From an uncultured Clostridia bacterium (GTDB lineage: Bacteria > Bacillota > Clostridia > Oscillospirales > Oscillospiraceae): 41,651 bases of DNA. Location of the stretch: the NCBI GenBank assembly GCA_946628965.1, contig CAMOXI010000010.1:1-41651 (forward strand), read 5' to 3'. This document shows, one piece after another, positions 35,522 through 41,651 of the stretch (positions are counted from its first letter, which is position 1; each line of letters begins with the position of its first letter). Under the pieces are notes generated by a model, which searched no databases, had not been told where the DNA came from, and saw nothing but the letters and a program-made list of their open reading frames with translations. Both the position numbers and the translations under genes were made by a program.

Positions 35522-36439
35522 TTATTCATTCTTCATTTTCTCAGCAAGTCTTTTTGCCCCCTCGGCGAAATAGGCCAGGTTCTCCTCCTGCAGGACGGTG
35601 TCCTTCGAGGTGTGGATGCGGCTCATATATAGGCCCAGTACGGGCTTTCGCTGCAGCGCCGCGACGCCTACGCCCACCGGGAAGTTGGCCTGGTCGGAGG
35701 GGTAGAAGGCCGAGAGCGTGCTCTCAAAGTGCAGCGTCTTGCCCGGCGTCTCCGCAAAGGCTGCCTGCAGCGCCTCGCCGTAGTGTTTGCGCGCCTTCCG
35801 GGACTGGACGAAGAGGAAATCGTCCCCGTCCGAGACGCAGTCGAAATTCACGAGGAGCTTGTCCTTCATGGCCTTCCTGTGTTTGGAGGCAAACCAGCCG
35901 GAGCCCAGCAGGCCGTTTTCCTCCTGGTCGAAGAAGACGAAGGCGCAGTTCGCCCGCTCCTCCTCGCTCATGCAGGCGATGGCCTCCACCAGCGTTAGCA
36001 CGCCGGAGGTGTTGTCGTTGACCGTGTGGGGATTGGCAGGGCCCAGCAGGAACACATAGAGCATGGCGCCGAAGCCCAGCAGCAGCCCCAGAAACATCCC
36101 GGCCACGCCGATCCGCGGCGCGAGCAGCGCGGCAAGGCCGAACATCAGTACCACAAAGGGCAGCGAGATCAGCAGGCTGTAGCCCAGATAGATCAGCAGA
36201 TTCTTCGGCGTGACAACATTCGGGAAGGGCAGCCTTGCGCAGGTGTCATAGTGGGCGGTAAAGATCACCTTCGCCGTCTCCACATCGCCCAGCACCAGGT
36301 TGCGGCAGCGGGGAAAGCCGCCTTCTTCTACCTGCAGGCCGGGGATGCGGCTCTTCATCATCTCGATAAAGGCCAGCTTCTGGGCCTTCGTTTTCCGTAC
36401 CTGCCAGTTCTGCAGGATCTCATGGCTCAGCCCGTCCAT
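35522..36439 (-). CDS. M28 family metallopeptidase with membrane insertion
   Basis: A 305-residue zinc peptidase. Ligand motifs of M28 aminopeptidases are present: H63/D65 in AHYDTCAR, D142 in VNDNTSG, E173-E174 in FDQEENGLLGS, an Asp in VNFDCVSDGDD and His in MSRIHTSKDT. Two or more membrane helices (about 81-105 and 112-132) sit between the first and second motif, splitting the catalytic domain; this membrane insertion is unusual for secreted M28 enzymes. The ATG at 36439 overlaps the stop of the upstream gene as TGATG, so translation is coupled. Confidence 0.88.
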   Translation of the reverse strand: MDGLSHEILQNWQVRKTKAQKLAFIEMMKSRIPGLQVEEGGFPRCRNLVLGDVETAKVIFTAHYDTCARLPFPNVVTPKNLLIYLGYSLLISLPFVVLMFGLAALLAPRIGVAGMFLGLLLGFGAMLYVFLLGPANPHTVNDNTSGVLTLVEAIACMSEEERANCAFVFFDQEENGLLGSGWFASKHRKAMKDKLLVNFDCVSDGDDFLFVQSRKARKHYGEALQAAFAETPGKTLHFESTLSAFYPSDQANFPVGVGVAALQRKPVLGLYMSRIHTSKDTVLQEENLAYFAEGAKRLAEKMKNE

Positions 36440-37173
36440 CAGCGCGATACCGTGAACGTGCCGCCGCACTCGATGACGGGGATGTCCATGCCGCCATAGG
36501 TGCCGCCCCAGTGCCACTCGGTCTGCAGATCCAGATCGCGGGAGCTGCCCTCCGGCAGCTGCACCGTAAAGGACTGGCTGGCAAGCGGGGTGCTGAGGAG
36601 CGAGGTGTTGCTGTCATAGTGGATCTCGGGGGAGTCCAGCGACACATACTGCCCGTTCAGCGCGATCATGACAGAGCCGGGCAGGGCATTGACGTGGATG
36701 CTGTAGGAATTGAGCGTGACCGTGACCGCCACACTGATCTCATTCTCGCCGGAGATGCGGGCCTCCCAGTCGGTGCGGATATCGATGTGCGCGCCGGTGC
36801 GGGAGGTAAAGCTGCCGCTGCCGAGCAGCGTCCCCAGGCCCACCACGCCGCCGGGGGCGCTGTTTTCGACCGGCACGGGCACCGGCGTCTCCATCACGGC
36901 GGGCTCCGGCGTACTCTCCACCGCCGGGGCGGCGGGCGCGGGCGTCGCGATCACGGCGCTGCCCTGGGTGGGCGCCTCATAGGGGGCGGCGCTGGCCGTG
37001 ACCGGGGCCTCCGTGGGGGCCGGGGTGTTCTCCGTCACCACCACGTCGTTGTTCACGGGCTGGTTGGCCTCCGCCTCCCGGCGGCGGTCCAGGCTGGTCA
37101 GGAAGGTGAAGACGACAGCCACCACCAGCAAAAAGACAAGAATAAACAGCACTGCTGTGATTTTCCCTTTCAT
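36439..37173 (-). CDS. Membrane-anchored extracytoplasmic protein, unknown function
   Basis: A 244-residue protein with a positive N-terminus and one membrane helix (about 4-27), then a Pro/Ala/Thr-rich low-complexity stalk (about 40-110) and a beta-rich C-terminal domain (about 115-244) ending WHWGGTYGGMDIPVIECGG. I do not recognise the domain. The ATG at 37173 is preferred over an earlier frame extension because AGGAGG (37190-37185) precedes it and the helix then starts properly. It is co-transcribed with the M28 peptidase; a surface-display or substrate-binding partner role is possible. Confidence 0.78.
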   Translation of the reverse strand: MKGKITAVLFILVFLLVVAVVFTFLTSLDRRREAEANQPVNNDVVVTENTPAPTEAPVTASAAPYEAPTQGSAVIATPAPAAPAVESTPEPAVMETPVPVPVENSAPGGVVGLGTLLGSGSFTSRTGAHIDIRTDWEARISGENEISVAVTVTLNSYSIHVNALPGSVMIALNGQYVSLDSPEIHYDSNTSLLSTPLASQSFTVQLPEGSSRDLDLQTEWHWGGTYGGMDIPVIECGGTFTVSR

Positions 37174-37254
37174 AGGTGAAAAAACCTCCTCTTTTCCGTC
37201 CCGGCGCGCCGCCTTTTCCGGCAGACGCACAGCCGGTTTCAAAAAGTTACAAAC

Positions 37255-37283
37255 AGTATACAATAAATGTCGAAAAATGTCCA
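37255..37283 (-). promoter_or_regulatory. Promoter of the stalk protein-M28 operon
   Basis: On the minus strand TGGACA (37283-37278), 17-bp spacer, TATACT (37260-37255). Both boxes match consensus at five of six positions. Confidence 0.65.
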
Positions 37284-37487
37284 GTCCTGCGGCAGCTATC
37301 TTCAGATTTTTTCAGATTTTTCGCCGGATCCCGCCCGGCAGTCGCCTGGCCGGAGCACGTGCAGCGGCGAAATCACAGTCCCCCGCCGGGCCTTCTTTTG
37401 GGGACAGCTCCCAGGAAGGAAGTGCATTCTCGTCTCACTTTTGGCAATAAAGCACAAAAAGCGGGGCAAAACTTCGGCAGAAAGGCT

Positions 37488-37517
37488 ATAACAAACCGAG
37501 GGCAATACAGGTATAAT
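37488..37517 (+). promoter_or_regulatory. Promoter of iorAB
   Basis: A perfect TATAAT (37512-37517) with a weak -35 (ATAACA, 37488-37493, 18-bp spacer), 46 bp before the iorA ATG. The 37284-37487 stretch shows no gene and no clear structure. Confidence 0.55.
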
Positions 37518-37563
37518 ATCTCTATAGAATCCATCAGCTTAAACATGATTCCGGAGGTTAACC

Positions 37564-39312
37564 ATGAAAGTACTGCTGTCCGGCAACGAGGCCATCGCCC
37601 GCGGCGCCTACGAGGCGGGCGTGCGGCTCGGCGCCGCCTATCCCGGCACACCCAGCACGGAAATCTTTGAGCAGCTTCCCCAGTATAAGGACGCCCTCTA
37701 CTGCGAGTGGGCGCCCAACGAGAAGGTGGCCACGGAGGTGGCCTACGGCGCGTCCATCGCGGGGCTGAGGAGCATCACCGCCATGAAGCACGTGGGGCTC
37801 AACGTGGCGGCTGACCCCATGTTCACCGCGGCCTACAACGGCGTCAACGGCGGCTTCGTCATCGTCACAGCCGACGACCCCAGCATGCACTCCTCCCAGA
37901 ACGAGCAGGACAACCGCTACTATGCCCGCGCGGCCAAGATCGCCCTGGTGGAGCCCTCGGACTCCCAGGAGTGCAAGGACTTCCTGCGGGAGGCCTACAA
38001 GATCTCCGAGCAGTTCGACATGCCCGTGCTCTTCCGCACCACCACCCGCGTCTCCCACTCCAAGAGCCTGGTGGAGCTGGGCGAACGCACCGAGGTGGAG
38101 CCGAAGCCCTACAAGCGCGATCTCTTCAAGAATAACTGCGCGCCGGCCAACGCCTACCGCAAGCACCCCAAGGTGGAGCAGATGCTGGCGGCCCTGGCCG
38201 AGTACGGCAACACCTGTCCCCTGAACAAAGTTGAGATGGGCGACGGCGAGGTGGGCGTCATCACCGCCTCCATCGCTTATCAGTACGCCAAGGAGGTCTT
38301 CCCGGAGGGCACCAGCTTCCTGAAGCTGGGCCTGACCTTCCCGCTGCCCATGGATCTGATCCGGGACTTTGCCTCCAAGGTCAAGACCCTCTACGTCATC
38401 GAGGAGCTGGAGGGCTTCATGGAACAGCAGATCAAGGCCGCCGGCATCGACTGCATCGGCAAGGAGAAGGTCAGCCCCCTCTATGAGCTCAACCCCCAGC
38501 GCCTGCGCCAGATGCTCTTCGGTACGGAGCCGGAAACCAAAGAGCTCCCGGTCAAGGCCGTGTCCCGGCCGCCCGCCCTCTGTCCCGGCTGCCCGCACCG
38601 CGGCTTCTTCTACGTCATGTCCAAGCGGCGCGACTATGTGATCGCGGGCGACATCGGCTGTTACACGCTGGGCGCGGTACCGCCCCTCGGCGCGATGGAC
38701 ACTTGCGTCTGCATGGGCGCGGGCTTCTCCGTCGGCGCGGGCATGGCCAAGGCCTTCGAACTGATGGGCGAGAACAAAAAGGTCTTCGGCGTGGTGGGCG
38801 ACTCCACCTTCTTCCACAGCGGCATGACCGGTGCGGCCGAGATCCTCTACAACAAGGCCCGCATCATCCCCGTGGTGCTGGATAACCACATCACCGGCAT
38901 GACCGGCCACCAGGACAACCCCGGCTCCGGCTACAACCTGCTGGGCGAGGTGGCGGCGGCCATTCCGATCGAGAAGGTGCTGGCGTCCTTCGGCTTTGAA
39001 AACATCCTCATCGTGGATCCGCAGGATCTCACGGCCATGCAGAAGGCCGTGGACGATGCACTTGCCTCCCAGGTCCCGGCGGCCATCATCTGCCGCCGCC
39101 CCTGCCTGCTCATCAAGCGGATGAAGCACGAGAAGGCGCTCTGCGCGGTGGATACGGCGAAATGTATCGGCTGCCGCAAATGCCTGAGCGTGGGCTGCCC
39201 GGCCCTGAATTTCAAGAACAAAAAATCCGCCATTGACCCGACGCTCTGCGTCGGCTGCACGGTGTGCGCCCAGGTCTGCCCCGTGGGCGCCATCGCCCGG
39301 AAGGAGGACTGA
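37564..39312 (+). CDS. iorA: Indolepyruvate ferredoxin oxidoreductase, alpha subunit
   Basis: A 582-residue subunit of the oxygen-sensitive complex that oxidatively decarboxylates aryl-pyruvates (from Trp, Tyr, Phe) to aryl-acetyl-CoA, reducing ferredoxin. The N-terminal pyrimidine-binding domain (LLSGNEAIARGAYEAGVRLGAAYPGTPSTEI) and the TPP-binding domain (GDIGCYTLGAVPP, then GDSTFFHSGMTG, and DNHITGMTGHQDNPG) are clear. Two C-terminal 4Fe-4S clusters use cysteines from C534 (CIGCRKC) and C562 (CVGCTVCAQVCP). The ATG follows GGAGG. iorB follows after 3 bp. The pair indicates anaerobic amino-acid metabolism. Confidence 0.97.
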   Translation: MKVLLSGNEAIARGAYEAGVRLGAAYPGTPSTEIFEQLPQYKDALYCEWAPNEKVATEVAYGASIAGLRSITAMKHVGLNVAADPMFTAAYNGVNGGFVIVTADDPSMHSSQNEQDNRYYARAAKIALVEPSDSQECKDFLREAYKISEQFDMPVLFRTTTRVSHSKSLVELGERTEVEPKPYKRDLFKNNCAPANAYRKHPKVEQMLAALAEYGNTCPLNKVEMGDGEVGVITASIAYQYAKEVFPEGTSFLKLGLTFPLPMDLIRDFASKVKTLYVIEELEGFMEQQIKAAGIDCIGKEKVSPLYELNPQRLRQMLFGTEPETKELPVKAVSRPPALCPGCPHRGFFYVMSKRRDYVIAGDIGCYTLGAVPPLGAMDTCVCMGAGFSVGAGMAKAFELMGENKKVFGVVGDSTFFHSGMTGAAEILYNKARIIPVVLDNHITGMTGHQDNPGSGYNLLGEVAAAIPIEKVLASFGFENILIVDPQDLTAMQKAVDDALASQVPAAIICRRPCLLIKRMKHEKALCAVDTAKCIGCRKCLSVGCPALNFKNKKSAIDPTLCVGCTVCAQVCPVGAIARKED

Positions 39313-39315
39313 GCC

Positions 39316-39888
39316 ATGAAAAAGAGCGTGATTCTCGTTGGCGTGGGCGGTCAGGGCGCGATCCTGACGGCCAAGATCCTGGTCAACGGTCTCATTCGGA
39401 AGGGCTATGACGTGAAGATGTCCGAGGTGCACGGCATGAGCCAGCGCGGCGGCAGCGTCTCCACCCAGGTGCATTTCGGCGACAAGGTCTACGCCCCGGT
39501 GATCGGCCTGGGCGAGGCGGACATCATGGTGGCCTTCGAGAAGATGGAGGCCGTGCGCTACGCGGAGTTTCTGAAGCCCGACGGCATCGCCGTCATCAAC
39601 GACTACGCCATGGAGAGCGCCACCACCGCGGCGGGCCTGGCCGAATACCCGGAGGGCTGCGTGGAGGCCATGCAGGGCGCCTTCACCTGCCATGTGCTGG
39701 ACGCGGCGGACATTGCCATGAAGCTGGGCAATCCCAAGTGCATGAACGTGGTGCTCTTCGGCGCCATGACCAAGGTGCTGGGGCTGGAGGATATCGACTG
39801 GGAGGCGGTCATCCGCGAGACCGTGCCCGCCAAGTTCGTGGAGCTGAACCTGCGTGCCTATGAGGCGGGCCGCGCCGCGATCTGCTGA
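39316..39888 (+). CDS. iorB: Indolepyruvate ferredoxin oxidoreductase, beta subunit
   Basis: A 190-residue subunit of the same complex, from the 2-oxoacid:ferredoxin oxidoreductase gamma/delta family. Its start LVGVGGQGAILTAKILVNGL is the conserved nucleotide-type loop; SEVHGMSQRGGSVSTQVHFGD is the other family hallmark. It begins 3 bp after iorA with a GGAGGA site within the iorA end, so the two are translated together. Confidence 0.96.
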   Translation: MKKSVILVGVGGQGAILTAKILVNGLIRKGYDVKMSEVHGMSQRGGSVSTQVHFGDKVYAPVIGLGEADIMVAFEKMEAVRYAEFLKPDGIAVINDYAMESATTAAGLAEYPEGCVEAMQGAFTCHVLDAADIAMKLGNPKCMNVVLFGAMTKVLGLEDIDWEAVIRETVPAKFVELNLRAYEAGRAAIC

Positions 39889-39916
39889 CACGGCTTCGTT
39901 TCGTACGGGTATTGAC

Positions 39917-39948
39917 AAAACTCTCCGGGTTCAGGCCCGGAGAGTTTT
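39917..39948 (+). terminator. Terminator after iorAB
   Basis: AAAACTCTCCGGG (39917-39929) pairs perfectly with CCCGGAGAGTTTT (39936-39948). A T5 run lies at 39960-39965. Confidence 0.85.
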
Positions 39949-39975
39949 GCGCCGGAGAATTTTTTAAAAAAAGTG

Positions 39976-40004
39976 TTGACAAACGGGTAATTGTTTGGTA
40001 TTCT
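39976..40004 (+). promoter_or_regulatory. Promoter of the tRNA pair
   Basis: TTGACA (39976-39981), 17-bp spacer, TATTCT (39999-40004), 16 bp before the tRNA-Asp 5' end. This is typical of stable RNA promoters. Confidence 0.8.
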
Positions 40005-40020
40005 TACAGAGCTGATTGAT

Positions 40021-40097
40021 GGCCATGTAGTTCAGTCGGTTAGAACGCCGGCCTGTCACGCCGGAGGTCGAGGGTTCAAGTCCCTTCTCGGTCGCCA
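40021..40097 (+). tRNA. tRNA-Asp (GTC)
   Basis: The 77-nt sequence folds with D-stem GTTC/GAAC, anticodon stem CCGGC/GCCGG around CTGTCAC (anticodon GTC), T-arm GAGGG/CCCTT and encoded CCA. The acceptor pairs GGCCATG with CTCGGTC, which leaves mismatches at positions 5-68 (A-C) and 6-67 (T-T). The rest is canonical, so the gene is called functional with that reservation. Confidence 0.88.
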
Positions 40098-40098
40098 C

Positions 40099-40122
40099 TA
40101 TGCCCCTTCCAAAAGGGGCATA
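40099..40122 (+). other. Hairpin between the two tRNAs
   Basis: TATGCCCC (40099-40106) pairs perfectly with GGGGCATA (40115-40122). It is probably a processing signal or weak terminator in the bicistronic precursor. Confidence 0.5.
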
Positions 40123-40128
40123 AAATTT

Positions 40129-40190
<62 letters not shown>

Positions 40191-40204
<14 letters not shown>

Positions 40205-40256
40205 AGTAAAAGAGCCAGTCCGAAAGGACTGGCTCTTTTACTTGGAGCTGCTGGGC
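40191..40256 (+). terminator. Perfect 31-bp inverted repeat spanning the tRNA-Thr 3' end
   Basis: The arm 40191-40221 is an exact reverse complement of 40226-40256, with a GAAA loop. The inner part (AAGTAAAAGAGCCAGTCC and complement) acts as a terminator-type stem. The outer 13-14 bp duplicate the tRNA acceptor/T-arm in inverted form at 40243-40256. In the precursor RNA this could compete with the tRNA acceptor stem. Confidence 0.8.
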
Positions 40257-40706
40257 TTTTGGTACGACGTGCTCTGCCGAAGGCAGATTGCAGCGACGGC
40301 GGCGCAGCCGCCTAGTCCCCGAAGGGGATTCGAATCTGCCGCGGTATCGTATCAGCCCCCAGTGCAAACACTGGTCGATACCGCTATTTCTTTTCGCGTC
40401 TCCCGCAAGCGAAAAGAAATGCATGCGAATGTGCCCGGCAGCTCTTGCGCAAAAGTAAGAACCTGTCATTCTGAGCGAAGCGAAGAATCTCAGAAGCCGG
40501 GCTTTGTCTATGGTCAGACCTCATCCTTACCAAGGATGAGGTCTTTGCTTTCTGGCCGTGAGGAGACGATCCTTCTTTCTTTTGCCTGTCCAAAAGAAAG
40601 AAGGCAAAGAAAACGACACCCGGGAGGGGAAGATTTCGGTTTCTTCCCCTCCCGGGGCCCTCCCCAATTGAAACGACCAGAAGGGGGCCTGCGGGCCCCC
40701 TTCTGG
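40257..40706. repeat. Chain of perfect hairpins after tRNA-Thr, with tRNA-derived pieces
   Basis: No gene is visible here. Structures in order: an outer stem GGCAGATT/AATCTGCC (40282-40289, 40333-40340) enclosing GGCGGC/GCCGCC and TCCCC/GGGGA; GCGGTATCG/CGATACCGC (40341-40384) enclosing CCAGTG/CACTGG; ATTTCTTTTCGC/GCGAAAAGAAAT (40386-40420); GACCTCATCCTT/AAGGATGAGGTC (40517-40543); a 14-bp stem at 40571-40604; a 15-bp stem at 40619-40656; a 13-bp stem at 40677-40706. Positions 40517-40538 are an exact reverse complement of tRNA-Thr 40155-40176, and 40329-40340 copies the T-arm TTCGAATCTGCC. Confidence 0.75.
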
Positions 40707-40731
40707 AAATCCCCCCGGGCGCATATTTTGC

Positions 40732-41256
40732 TTATTCGCCGTAATAGCGATCCTCTGCCCATCTGGCGGGGTTCGTGTCGATGTAATTCCAGATTTCCAG
40801 ATAGTCCTCTCCCCCGCGGATCACGTGTTCGTAATAACCGCGCTGGAAGACTTGCAATCCCGGCCGATTCCCATGGATTCGCTTGCTGCAGTTCATTTTC
40901 AGATAACCAACCGCTTTAGACAGAAGCGACCGTGTTTCGCCCTCCCGTAGGGGCGCTTCACGAAGCGCCCGTTCCGCCTCAATTCGCAGGAGCAAATGAA
41001 TGTGGTTCGGCATGATCACGTAATGATCAACCGTCATATTTGAATACCGCGCCGGAAGAGATTGAATGACCTGATCAACGACTCGGCCGATCTCTGTGAG
41101 TCTTACTGAGACGACGGGCGCTTCGTGAAGCGCCCCTACAGTGATATCCGAGAGGATGCATCTTCTGTCATGGGTGCAGATCGTGACGAAATAGGCGCCG
41201 GGAGTCGAATAATCATACTCCGGCAGGCGGATCTGTTTTCGCTTGGGCAGGTCCAA
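40732..41256 (-). CDS. REP-associated tyrosine transposase (RAYT), copy 2
   Basis: A 174-residue paralogue of the RAYT at 1681-2205, same length and closely similar throughout. HUH motif NHIHLLL and terminal Tyr in YIDTNP are kept, so it is probably active. The TTG at 41256 is chosen because the protein then begins DLPKRKQIRLPEYDY like copy 1, where the equivalent codon is GTG. Both in-frame REP-like insertions occur at the same codons as in copy 1 (VGALHEAP, RALREAPLR), so they predate the duplication or transposition. Confidence 0.88.
   Translation of the reverse strand: MDLPKRKQIRLPEYDYSTPGAYFVTICTHDRRCILSDITVGALHEAPVVSVRLTEIGRVVDQVIQSLPARYSNMTVDHYVIMPNHIHLLLRIEAERALREAPLREGETRSLLSKAVGYLKMNCSKRIHGNRPGLQVFQRGYYEHVIRGGEDYLEIWNYIDTNPARWAEDRYYGE
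40947..40971. repeat. REP-like palindrome inside RAYT copy 2
   Basis: GTAGGGGCGCTTC followed by ACGAAGCGCCCG, identical in form to 1798-1822; on the coding (minus) strand it encodes RALREAPLR. Confidence 0.9.
41115..41139. repeat. REP-like palindrome inside RAYT copy 2 (inverted)
   Basis: CGGGCGCTTCGTG followed by AAGCGCCCCTAC; on the minus strand it encodes VGALHEAP. It forms an inverted pair with 40947-40971. Confidence 0.9.
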
Positions 41257-41279
41257 CGCGGTCACCCCCGTTCTTCCTT

Positions 41280-41306
41280 GTAGGGGCCGGCACCCCCGAC
41301 GGCCCG
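41280..41306. repeat. REP-like palindrome upstream of RAYT copy 2
   Basis: GTAGGGGCCGGCACCC then CCGACGGCCCG. In RAYT orientation this is the equivalent of the palindrome at 1632-1658 (and closest in sequence to 1509-1535). Confidence 0.75.
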
Positions 41307-41315
41307 GTTTTCTTT

Positions 41316-41335
41316 GTAGGGGAGGGGCTTCTGCC
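41316..41335. repeat. Partial REP-like element
   Basis: GTAGGGGAGGGGCTTCTGCC carries the family head but only a weak second arm. It lies 10 bp from the previous element. Confidence 0.5.
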
Positions 41336-41359
41336 AATACCCATAAGAGAGTTTTGAAA

Positions 41360-41470
41360 CGAAATGACGTGGTAGCTGTCTGACAGGATTGAAAAAAGTG
41401 GGGTATTTCAGCTTTCTGAGTATCCCACTTTTTTGCTTTTTTGATGTAGGTTTGAATCCTACGCATTTCG
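41360..41470. other. Nested structure with terminator and T-arm-like hairpin
   Basis: An outer stem CGAAATG/CATTTCG (41360-41366, 41464-41470) encloses a perfect 11-bp stem AAAAAAGTGGG/CCCACTTTTTT (41392-41402, 41424-41434), which by itself is a good bidirectional terminator, and a hairpin GTAGG-TTTGAAT-CCTAC (41446-41462) with the exact geometry of a tRNA T-arm. No complete tRNA can be drawn. It may be a tRNA-like relic or simply another multi-branched intergenic element. Confidence 0.45.
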
Positions 41471-41510
41471 CTGACCTTGCACGCTAACTTTAACAGAATG
41501 ATAGGGGCGG

Positions 41511-41651
41511 GTTGCAACCAACGGAAAAACGGGTTGCATTTCCGCTGAGGCCGGTTTCACTTTTGAAGAAGCCGGTTGCATTTTTGTCGGGGCGGCTGCA
41601 TTTCGGGGAAACCGTGGTGCAGTTTGAAGACAGATGGTTCGTATTCCCGCC
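41511..41651. repeat. Degenerate 21-bp tandem repeat array running to the window end
   Basis: Units start with GTTGCA-like hexamers at 41511, 41533, 41554 (GTTTCA), 41575, 41595 (GCTGCA), 41616 (GGTGCA) and possibly 41637, spaced 22, 21, 21, 20, 21 and 21 bp. The later part of several units reads ATTT..G..GRRGCCG. A 21-bp step equals two helical turns, as for iterated protein-binding sites. The array continues beyond the window, so its partner gene is not visible. Confidence 0.6.

Noticed and set aside
40242-40919. Open frame across the hairpin chain after tRNA-Thr
   Set aside because: It starts within the terminator arm, crosses many perfect palindromes and ends inside the RAYT gene on the other strand; no protein family is seen.

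Overview
This is a GC-rich (roughly 60% or more) chromosomal window from a bacterium that looks like a gut Clostridia member, probably Oscillospirales/Ruminococcaceae-like. The inference rests on gene content: an ileS-lspA-rluD run next to divIVA, sepF and yggS; a mutS-miaB/mutL-miaA-hfq block; iorAB; an FCD-type GntR regulator beside uxuAB; and AGGAGG-type ribosome binding sites. I could not run a taxonomic search. No CRISPR array, prophage or conventional IS with terminal repeats and a DDE transposase is visible.

Layout. (1) 1-3019: the end of a hexuronate operon (uxuA then uxuB, minus strand), a REP-associated tyrosine transposase (RAYT) and a GntR/FCD regulator whose candidate operator resembles a site upstream of uxuA. 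(2) 3040-7434: a DMT permease, then a two-gene operon of a family 2 glycosidase and a membrane-anchored esterase behind a near-consensus promoter. (3) 7693-9239: an ECF sigma factor and its DUF4367-like anti-sigma partner. (4) 9511-13015: two divergent MATE exporters driven by back-to-back promoters, plus an HD-domain protein. (5) 13058-17710: a zinc-ribbon/Ser-Thr kinase/TIR fusion, a four-helix membrane protein and an RpoD-like sigma factor. (6) 17809-29276, minus strand: mutL, miaA, hfq, a membrane-anchored protein, yggS, sepF, divIVA, ileS, lspA with a long disordered tail, rluD. (7) 29732-35205, plus strand: miaB, mutS, a CPBP protease and trmO. (8) 35522-37173: an M28 peptidase and a lipo/membrane-anchored partner. 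(9) 37564-39888: iorAB. (10) 39976-41651: tRNA-Asp, tRNA-Thr, a long chain of hairpins, a second RAYT, and a 21-bp tandem array running off the window end.

The most unusual material is not in the core genes. It is (a) a REP-like palindrome family with a shared GTAGGGG head, two copies of which lie in frame inside each RAYT gene; (b) intergenic DNA made of nested palindromes, including two consecutive cloverleaf-like structures between mutL and miaB and a chain of perfect hairpins after tRNA-Thr that includes inverted copies of pieces of that tRNA; (c) the kinase-TIR protein, a candidate NAD-consuming signalling or defence effector; (d) two genes that seem to start at ATC behind good Shine-Dalgarno sequences; and (e) the 21-bp-spaced repeat array at the right edge.

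Functionally, uxuA/uxuB feed glucuronate/mannonate into the KDG pathway and are probably controlled by the nearby GntR protein. The GH2 enzyme and esterase suggest intracellular processing of substituted oligosaccharides. MutS, MutL, MiaA, MiaB, TrmO, RluD and IleRS are housekeeping DNA repair and tRNA/rRNA maturation. Families are assigned from motifs read by eye; no database search was possible.
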